In this document: piece after piece, positions 6,044-8,063 of the stretch | How the letters are laid out: each line of letters starts with the position of its first letter | Numbering within the stretch: the stretch's first letter is position 1 | NCBI GenBank assembly: GCA_019752245.1 | Contig: JAIEMH010000300.1 | Coordinates: 1-8,063 of the forward strand | DNA length: 8,063 nucleotides | Direction of reading: 5' to 3' | DNA from: Flavobacteriaceae bacterium | GTDB lineage: Bacteria > Bacteroidota > Bacteroidia > Flavobacteriales > Flavobacteriaceae | Translations under genes and position numbers: made by a program | The notes under the pieces: generated by a model | Database searches by the model: none | Told to the model about the DNA's origin: nothing | The model's input: only the letters and a program-made list of their open reading frames with translations

Positions 6044-8063
6044 ATGAAAAACATACTTCTAATTTCGCTATTATGGATTGGATTTTTTGTTCAAGCACAA
6101 AGTCCTCAACTCAATGTAAAAGGTAAAGATTCTTTGTTAGTGCGTTTGAGTCAGTTGAAAGTCAATGTAAAAGTGGTAGGAAATATAGCTTATACAACTA
6201 CCGAAATGCATTTTTTTAATGGAACCAACCGTCAGATGGAAGCCGAATTAATGTTTCCGTTGCCCGAAGGTGTTTCGGTTTCTAGATATGCCATTGATAT
6301 TAATAATAAAATGCGTGAAGCTGTTCCTGTAAATAAAAACAAAGGAAAACAGGTTTTTGAAGCTATCGAACACCGTCGAGTTGATCCAGGTTTGCTTGAG
6401 AAAGTGGAAGGAAACAACTTTAGAACTCGAATTTATCCGTTAATGCCAGGCAAAGAACGCATTGTAATTATTGGATATGAACAAGAATTAAGCAGTTTTG
6501 ATGCAACGCATTTATCCTATCAAATGTTGAGTAGTTATCCTGTTCAATTGGATGTTTTTGAATTGGATGTTGCCATAATTGGAGCTTCATCAGAACCAAC
6601 AATTACTACCGATGAAGGTTTGATTGCCTTAGAACATTTTAATCAGAGTTATCAAATTTCTATCAAAAAAAGCAATTACAAACCCAAAGATAAAATGTTG
6701 ATTACCATTCCAATTCGTTCTGAAATTCCAAGTGTCGTGGTACAATCTGTCAATAATCAGCATTATTTTTATGCCAATACGATTCTTGAAAACACTAAAA
6801 TTCATAAGAAAAGCCCAAATTCTATTGGTTTACTTTGGGATGTTTCCTTGAGTTGTAAAAAACGTAATTTGAAAAAAGAGTGTCAACTGTTAGACGCTTA
6901 TTTTTCGGAACTAAAAAACGTAGAAGTTACATTATATTTAACTGGTTATATTTTCGAAAAAAAGAACAGTTACAGTATTAAAAATGGCGATTGGTCAGAC
7001 TTGAAAGTTGTTTTAGAAAATACACAATATGATGGTGGAACTCGTTTTTCTAAAATTAAATTGCCAGTTCATGACGAGTATTTATTTTTTACAGATGGAT
7101 TATCGTCGTTGAGTGCTAATATTTTGCCTGCTACTAAAAAACCAATTTACACCATTAGTTCATTGGCATCGTCTGATTATGCTTTTTTGAATTATAACGC
7201 TATAAAATCGGGTGGGAATTTCATTAATTTAAACGAATTGAAAGTTGCTGATGCCTTAGATAAAATGGTTTTTCAGAATTTAAAATTCCTTGGTGTTAAA
7301 GATAATTATTTGGTTACAGAAATGTATCCAATGGTTGGAACTCCGGTTTCTGGAAGTTTTAGTATGGCTGGAATTTCATTGAAAGCTACTAACAAAGTTG
7401 TTTTGCAATTTGGATACGATGAAACTCCAATTTTAGAAAAAACGATAATTATTGATGCTTCAAATCAAGCTTCGAATGAAGTAAATATTGAAAAACTTTG
7501 GGCGCAAAAAAAGATAGCTTATTTAGAAATTCAATACAAATTAAATGCGGATGAAATTGAAATGATGGGCAAAAAATACGGAATTGTAACTCAAAATACG
7601 TCTTTAATTGTATTGGAAAGTTTGAACGATTATATTCAATATGACATCGTTCCACCTGCAGAATTGCGTGAAGAGTTTGATAGAGTTTTAAAACAACAAA
7701 TTACCAATGCTCAAGCCAAAAAATACAGCAATTGGGAAAATGTAGCCGCTTATTACCAACAACTTTTAACTTGGTGGAATCAAGACACAAAATACATTGT
7801 TCCCAAACCAGTTCCAGTTTCAAAACCAAGTAAAATGGTTGGAAATATTCGCGGAGTAGTTTCTGATGGTTCCGGACCATTGCCTGGCGCAAATATTGTT
7901 GTTAAAGGAACTACCAGAGCAGTTGCTACAGATTTTGACGGAAAATTTACACTTAATGCGAGACAAGGTGATGTTTTGGTAATTTCTTTTGTTGGACTTC
8001 AAGACAAACAAATAACTGTTGTTCGCGCAACAAATGAGAACATTCAATTGAACGATTCTAATG
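6044..8063 (+). CDS. Secreted VIT and von Willebrand A domain protein with SusC-type beta-sandwich (3' end outside window)
   Basis: My translation from the ATG at 6044 gives 673 complete codons without a stop. A signal peptide (1-18, FVQA before QSPQ) exports it. About 35-150 is a VIT (vault/inter-alpha-trypsin) domain, with FNGTNRQMEAELMFPLPEGV (58-77), then NKGKQVFEAIEHRRVDPGLL and NNFRTRIYPL, the usual family blocks. A von Willebrand A region follows with the metal-ion site parts DVSLS (266-270), DGGTRF (330-335) and FTDG (349-352), so the DxSxS, T and D ligands are all present. Two cysteines (271 and 280) flank a basic patch. Next is the C-terminal VIT-protein block KYGIVTQNTSLIVLE (511-525). 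After a proline-rich linker (about 589-597), residues 600-673 form a carboxypeptidase-regulatory-like domain (RGVVSDGSGPLPGANIVVKG, then TDFDGKFTL) as found at the N-terminus of SusC-like receptors. Role unknown; adhesion or surface complex assembly is an inference. What follows lies outside the window. Confidence 0.85.
   Translation, partial: MKNILLISLLWIGFFVQAQSPQLNVKGKDSLLVRLSQLKVNVKVVGNIAYTTTEMHFFNGTNRQMEAELMFPLPEGVSVSRYAIDINNKMREAVPVNKNKGKQVFEAIEHRRVDPGLLEKVEGNNFRTRIYPLMPGKERIVIIGYEQELSSFDATHLSYQMLSSYPVQLDVFELDVAIIGASSEPTITTDEGLIALEHFNQSYQISIKKSNYKPKDKMLITIPIRSEIPSVVVQSVNNQHYFYANTILENTKIHKKSPNSIGLLWDVSLSCKKRNLKKECQLLDAYFSELKNVEVTLYLTGYIFEKKNSYSIKNGDWSDLKVVLENTQYDGGTRFSKIKLPVHDEYLFFTDGLSSLSANILPATKKPIYTISSLASSDYAFLNYNAIKSGGNFINLNELKVADALDKMVFQNLKFLGVKDNYLVTEMYPMVGTPVSGSFSMAGISLKATNKVVLQFGYDETPILEKTIIIDASNQASNEVNIEKLWAQKKIAYLEIQYKLNADEIEMMGKKYGIVTQNTSLIVLESLNDYIQYDIVPPAELREEFDRVLKQQITNAQAKKYSNWENVAAYYQQLLTWWNQDTKYIVPKPVPVSKPSKMVGNIRGVVSDGSGPLPGANIVVKGTTRAVATDFDGKFTLNARQGDVLVISFVGLQDKQITVVRATNENIQLNDSN

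Noticed and set aside
7449..8047. Minus-strand open frames at 7449-7655, 7701-7892 and 7820-8047
   Set aside because: They are antisense to the VIT/vWA gene, which has an unbroken frame with clear domains over the same bases.

Overview
The window comes from the chromosome of a member of the Bacteroidota, most likely a Flavobacteriaceae species close to Flavobacterium. This rests on AT-rich DNA, an absence of Shine-Dalgarno sites, promoter-like elements of the Bacteroidota type (TTG and TAnnTTTG), and gene families and a gene order that I recall from flavobacteria. No database search was possible, so family names rest on motifs and recall.

Layout. Positions 1-3621 hold a tight minus-strand cluster, in transcription order parA, parB, a DUF5683-type envelope protein, dapB and lepB; lepB is cut by the left window edge. 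Spacings are 3 nt, a 1-nt TAGTG overlap, 50 nt and 60 nt, which suggests one operon. It joins chromosome segregation (ParAB), the lysine/diaminopimelate step of wall synthesis (DapB), signal-peptide cleavage (LepB) and one envelope protein of unknown function. Positions 3622-3839 are intergenic and carry the likely parA promoter region, a hairpin terminator for the next gene and a degenerate 7-bp tandem repeat.

Positions 3840-5914 hold two further minus-strand genes: a short-chain dehydrogenase very like mitochondrial-type 2,4-dienoyl-CoA reductase, and upstream of it a class I PLP aminotransferase of the methionine/kynurenine type. The 65-nt gap between them carries a perfect -7-like box and a striking GC-core palindrome, so the dehydrogenase probably has its own promoter. 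Positions 5915-6043 are a divergent intergenic region with a good promoter for the aminotransferase.

From 6044 to the right edge runs one large plus-strand gene. It encodes a secreted VIT plus von Willebrand A protein with an intact metal-binding motif, followed by a carboxypeptidase-regulatory-like (SusC N-terminal type) beta-sandwich; the 3' end is outside the window.

I see no mobile element, CRISPR array, tRNA or rRNA. The window is mostly core genome. The least explained parts are the VIT/vWA fusion, the DUF5683 gene inside the parAB operon, the heptamer repeat and the palindrome at the dehydrogenase promoter.
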